Source of the DNA: Desulfobacterales bacterium
Lineage (GTDB): Bacteria; Desulfobacterota; DSM-4660; Desulfatiglandales; Desulfatiglandaceae
Length of the DNA stretch: 8,459 bases
NCBI GenBank assembly: GCA_022013615.1
Contig: JAKLQB010000583.1
Coordinates: 1 to 8,459 of the forward strand
Direction: 5' to 3'
Part shown: piece by piece, positions 6,063 to 8,459 of the stretch
Numbering within the stretch: the first letter of the stretch is position 1
Layout of the letters: each line of letters begins with the position of its first letter
Program-made: the position numbers and the translations under genes
The notes under the pieces: model-generated
What the model was told of the DNA's origin: nothing
Database searches by the model: none
Seen by the model: the letters and a program-made list of their open reading frames with translations, nothing else

Positions 6063-7373
6063 ATGAGAATGAGAAAGTCAGCATTGATCCTTATAATTAC
6101 AACATTTGTTATAGGTGGCGCACTTTTCTTGAATGAAGCATTGTCAGAAGAAACGCCTGAAAGAAAAACCTCGTGCGTGCAATGCCATGAAAAAATCATG
6201 CCTGGTCAAGTTGCTGATTGGAGGTCAAGCCGGCATTTTGAGGAGGATATTACCTGCTCGGACTGCCATGGTGAAAATCACAAAAGCGAAAAAGATGCCA
6301 ATCTTGTGACTTTACCGGATGAACACGTGTGCGCTGAATGCCATGAGGAACAGTTCGATCAGTTTGTTAAAGGTAAACACAACTTCGGCTGGTCATCATT
6401 GAATGCTATGGCAGTGACCCATGTTGAACCTGACGAGTTGATGGAAGGCGGCGGAGGTTGTGGAGGCTGTCACAACATGGGCATAAAAACCGATGCCCAG
6501 AAAAAGGAACTAAGGGAAAAAGGGCACCGTTATCGGAATAATTCCTGTGATGAATGTCATACAAGGCACAGCTTTTCCAAGAAAGAAGCGTTAGATCCAA
6601 GGGCTTGCCAGCAGTGCCACATGGGGTATGACCACCCTCAGTGGGAAATGTGGAGCAGTTCCAAACATGGCACCCGTTGGTTCACCAGAAAAGATGGATA
6701 TCTTCCGGAATCTTCTGCTGCACCAAAGTGCCAGGATTGTCATCTGCCGGAAGGAAATCACGAAAACAGAACCGCCTGGGGGTTTTTAGGGGTAAGACTG
6801 CCGTTACCTGAAGATCCGCAGTGGGCGGCTGACAGGGTTACCATATTAAAGGCGCTGGGTGTTATTAGCCCGGAAACCGGAAAACCCACAAAGCGATATG
6901 AAACGGTTAAGGCGCTGGACTTTGTTCGCTTAACCCAGGAGTCCTGGGAAAAGGAACGCGAAAAAATGATAAAAACCTGCAATAAATGCCACTCGATATA
7001 TTTTGCCCGTAAACAACTTGAAATGGGCGATACAATGATGAAGAAAGCTGACAGGTTGATGGCAGATGCAATCAATATGGTGGCAGGACTTTATGCGGAC
7101 GGCATTCTTACAAGACCGGGCAACTACTTGTTTGCCTATCCTGATTTTTTCTACTTTATGAGAACCGGCGGAGGCAATCTGGAACAGGCATCACATATTG
7201 AACAAGTATTGTTTCAGATGTATATGAAACATCGCATGAGGACCTACCAGGCGTTTTTTCACGTGAACCCGGACTATGCTTATTGGTATGGATGGGCGAT
7301 GATGACTAAAGATTTTGCAGAAATCAGAGAAAAGGCGGAAACTATGCGAGCCACCTATAAAATAAAGAGATAG
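6063..7373 (+). CDS. Octaheme cytochrome c, hydroxylamine oxidoreductase (HAO)-like
   Basis: An exported multiheme c-type cytochrome of 436 aa. An N-terminal signal or anchor (MRMRK, then a hydrophobic run to about residue 24) is followed by eight CxxCH heme sites at 38-42, 65-69, 90-94, 133-137, 162-166, 182-186, 223-227 and 306-310. The spacing, the DHPQWEMWSSSKHG segment (191-204) and the C-terminal helical region ending HVNPDYAYWYGW resemble the octaheme HAO / nitrite-hydroxylamine reductase family. All eight sites are CxxCH; none is the CxxCK of NrfA. In true HAO a C-terminal tyrosine cross-links to the catalytic heme. Several tyrosines lie near 395-410, but the equivalent one cannot be assigned by eye. 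In an anaerobe a reductive role (hydroxylamine or nitrite to ammonia) is as likely as oxidation. No NrfH/NapC-type quinol dehydrogenase is adjacent. It lies 20 bases after recO. Confidence 0.85.
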   Translation: MRMRKSALILIITTFVIGGALFLNEALSEETPERKTSCVQCHEKIMPGQVADWRSSRHFEEDITCSDCHGENHKSEKDANLVTLPDEHVCAECHEEQFDQFVKGKHNFGWSSLNAMAVTHVEPDELMEGGGGCGGCHNMGIKTDAQKKELREKGHRYRNNSCDECHTRHSFSKKEALDPRACQQCHMGYDHPQWEMWSSSKHGTRWFTRKDGYLPESSAAPKCQDCHLPEGNHENRTAWGFLGVRLPLPEDPQWAADRVTILKALGVISPETGKPTKRYETVKALDFVRLTQESWEKEREKMIKTCNKCHSIYFARKQLEMGDTMMKKADRLMADAINMVAGLYADGILTRPGNYLFAYPDFFYFMRTGGGNLEQASHIEQVLFQMYMKHRMRTYQAFFHVNPDYAYWYGWAMMTKDFAEIREKAETMRATYKIKR

Positions 7374-7409
7374 ACTCGCATAAGGGCCTGCACAAAAATA
7401 ACGTCACAT

Positions 7410-7437
7410 CGAGCAAATCTAACACGAGATTTAGTCG
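7410..7437. terminator. Weak imperfect inverted repeat between convergent genes
   Basis: CGAGCAAATCT (7410-7420) and AGATTTAGTCG (7427-7437) pair at nine of eleven positions around loop AACACG. In the - strand transcript one mismatch becomes a G-U pair. No T-run follows on the + strand, and a T5 run follows about a dozen bases later on the - strand. It may end one or both convergent transcripts, but it is weak. Nothing else is seen in the gap 7374-7471. Confidence 0.3.
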
Positions 7438-7471
7438 TCTTGAAAATCCGTCTATTTGGCCAGGTTACATT

Positions 7472-8401
7472 CTACTTTGACGTTTCCCCGGGGGCCGGCA
7501 AGCGGGTAGGAAAGAAACCGTCACGGTAGAAGGAGTCTAACAGTGCGTCCTTTTCTTCGTAAAGCCTCACAAGCCAGGCAGAGATAGCATCCCTTTCTTC
7601 AGGGAGATCGTCAATGAGGGAACGCCGTACGTGCACGTTCACCCGGCGCACATACCCCTTTGTCCATTGCCATAGAGTCGGCACGCCTTCAACATAGCCG
7701 ATCGTAACATCATAGACGGCCTGCACATGCCCGTTTAGCGCCTGAACTGTAGCAACAAACCCTTTTGTGCGGGGAAACAGCACATGTTGTAAAGGCGTGA
7801 AGCCGCGTTCCCCGGCGTACTGCTGGCTGAGGACGATTTTCGATGGGCTCACGCGTGTACCCTCACCAAAGACCATGAGCCACAACGGAATACTATAGTT
7901 CATGATTTTCTCAAACACACGATGAATGTGATCGCGGTCATCCATCCAGTTGCGTTTGACGAAGAGACAATCAAGAAAGAGCATTCCCCAACCCGCGCCC
8001 GGCACATACTTGAAAACATCCTTGACAAACCACTTCAAATCACCGAGGCGCTTTTTCGAACGCGCAAAGGACAACATCACAGTAATGTCCGCCATGGCCT
8101 GATGGTTTAAAACAACAATGGCGTTCTCACGCGCCGGCACATCATCACCGCTCATGATAAACTCTGTGCAGTAGACCTTTTCGGCTATCAGGGCGCACCA
8201 ACCCCACCACAGGTTCGCTATCCAGCGGTTGACCCGGCGGAAAGCCGTTTGGGAAAACAGCTTAATCACAATGCTTGCCGTCTGAATCACGTTAACCGCC
8301 AGCAAGGTGGAGAAGAGGAAGGAAGATGCGATAGAGCCCCGGATTAGCCCCAGGCAGCGTTCAAGTTTACTGTCAGGTTCAGGTAAGGGTTTCAAGGGCA
8401 C
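7472..8401 (-). CDS. PlsC-family acyltransferase (AGPAT/LCLAT1-like)
   Basis: This is a membrane acyltransferase of the lysophosphatidic acid acyltransferase superfamily. The usual role is to transfer an acyl group from acyl-CoA or acyl-ACP to 1-acyl-glycerol-3-phosphate. From GTG 8401 it has 309 residues. Visible: an N-terminal hydrophobic segment (about 22-49), a Trp-rich stretch (57-75), catalytic NHQAMAD (99-105, NHx4D), LKWFVKDVFKYVPGAGW (122-138), FGEGTR (178-183, substrate phosphate binding), and LFPRTKGF (208-215). The last motif and the spacing recall eukaryotic AGPAT3/4/5 and LCLAT1 more than short bacterial PlsC (about 240 aa); this comparison is from memory. The GTG start overlaps the upstream thiolase stop by one base (TAGTG), with GGAG eight bases before it. 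An in-frame ATG at 8422 or GTG at 8449 would lie inside the thiolase gene. The substrate could also be another lysolipid. Confidence 0.85.
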   Translation of the reverse strand: MPLKPLPEPDSKLERCLGLIRGSIASSFLFSTLLAVNVIQTASIVIKLFSQTAFRRVNRWIANLWWGWCALIAEKVYCTEFIMSGDDVPARENAIVVLNHQAMADITVMLSFARSKKRLGDLKWFVKDVFKYVPGAGWGMLFLDCLFVKRNWMDDRDHIHRVFEKIMNYSIPLWLMVFGEGTRVSPSKIVLSQQYAGERGFTPLQHVLFPRTKGFVATVQALNGHVQAVYDVTIGYVEGVPTLWQWTKGYVRRVNVHVRRSLIDDLPEERDAISAWLVRLYEEKDALLDSFYRDGFFPTRLPAPGETSK

Positions 8402-8459
8402 TAAATCATCTCCAGCACACATGCCATGGAAACACCCCCACCTCCGCACAGGGTTGCCA
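8401..8459 (-). CDS. Thiolase (acyl-CoA acetyltransferase), C-terminal end only
   Basis: In the frame that ends with TAG at 8403-8401, the - strand reads ATLCGGGGVSMACVLEMI. This is the C-terminal signature of thiolases (family form roughly GLATLCxGGGxGxAxxxE), including the catalytic cysteine that acts as general acid/base (codon 8448-8446). The rest of the gene lies beyond the window edge, so the start, length and thiolase subclass (degradative, or biosynthetic acetoacetyl-CoA type) cannot be judged. It precedes the PlsC-like acyltransferase with a one-base overlap, suggesting an operon linking fatty acyl-CoA and lipid metabolism. The frame was recognised from only 18 residues, but the motif is distinctive. 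Confidence 0.8.
   Translation of the reverse strand, partial: ATLCGGGGVSMACVLEMI
8410..8413 (-). promoter_or_regulatory. Ribosome binding site for the acyltransferase, inside the thiolase end
   Basis: GGAG on the - strand (8413 down to 8410) precedes GTG 8401 by eight bases and lies in the last codons of the upstream gene. Together with the TAGTG overlap this indicates translational coupling. Confidence 0.55.

Noticed and set aside
7922..8110. Small + strand open frame inside the acyltransferase
   Set aside because: It is antisense to the catalytic NHx4D region of a convincing gene and has no motif or ribosome binding site of note.

Overview
The window reads as a protein-dense stretch of an anaerobic bacterial chromosome. 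The gene mix is a split ADP-forming acyl-CoA synthetase, an AMP-forming acyl-CoA ligase and an octaheme cytochrome c, all at moderate G+C. This suits a Desulfobacterota ('deltaproteobacterial') organism that handles organic acids. The lineage is inferred from gene content and is not proven by any marker gene here.

Left part (about 154-5288, + strand): a tight run of four acyl-CoA metabolism genes. Two are paralogous alpha-type subunits of NDP-forming acyl-CoA synthetase (464 and 460 aa). The third is a separate ATP-grasp beta-type subunit (222 aa). The fourth is an AMP-forming acyl-CoA synthetase (531 aa). The first three can together interconvert an acyl-CoA, ADP and phosphate with the free acid, ATP and CoA. 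The fourth activates an acid at the cost of ATP going to AMP. A perfect 13-bp hairpin made of two copies of a 10-bp palindrome separates the beta gene from the AMP-forming ligase.

Middle part (5299-7373, + strand): recO (recombinational repair), then a secreted or membrane-anchored octaheme cytochrome c of the hydroxylamine oxidoreductase (HAO)-like type. Both continue the same strand with short gaps, so all six + strand genes could be co-transcribed.

Right part (7472-8459, - strand, convergent): a PlsC-type acyltransferase whose motifs recall the eukaryotic AGPAT/LCLAT1 class. Its likely GTG start overlaps by one base the stop codon of a gene cut by the window edge. The visible 18 residues of that gene are the C-terminal catalytic Cys-Gly-Gly-Gly segment of a thiolase.

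The 98-bp convergent gap and the 153-bp leader hold only short inverted repeats. No tRNA, rRNA, CRISPR array, insertion sequence or phage gene was seen. Five gene starts were moved from the longest reading frame to a downstream codon with a good ribosome binding site.
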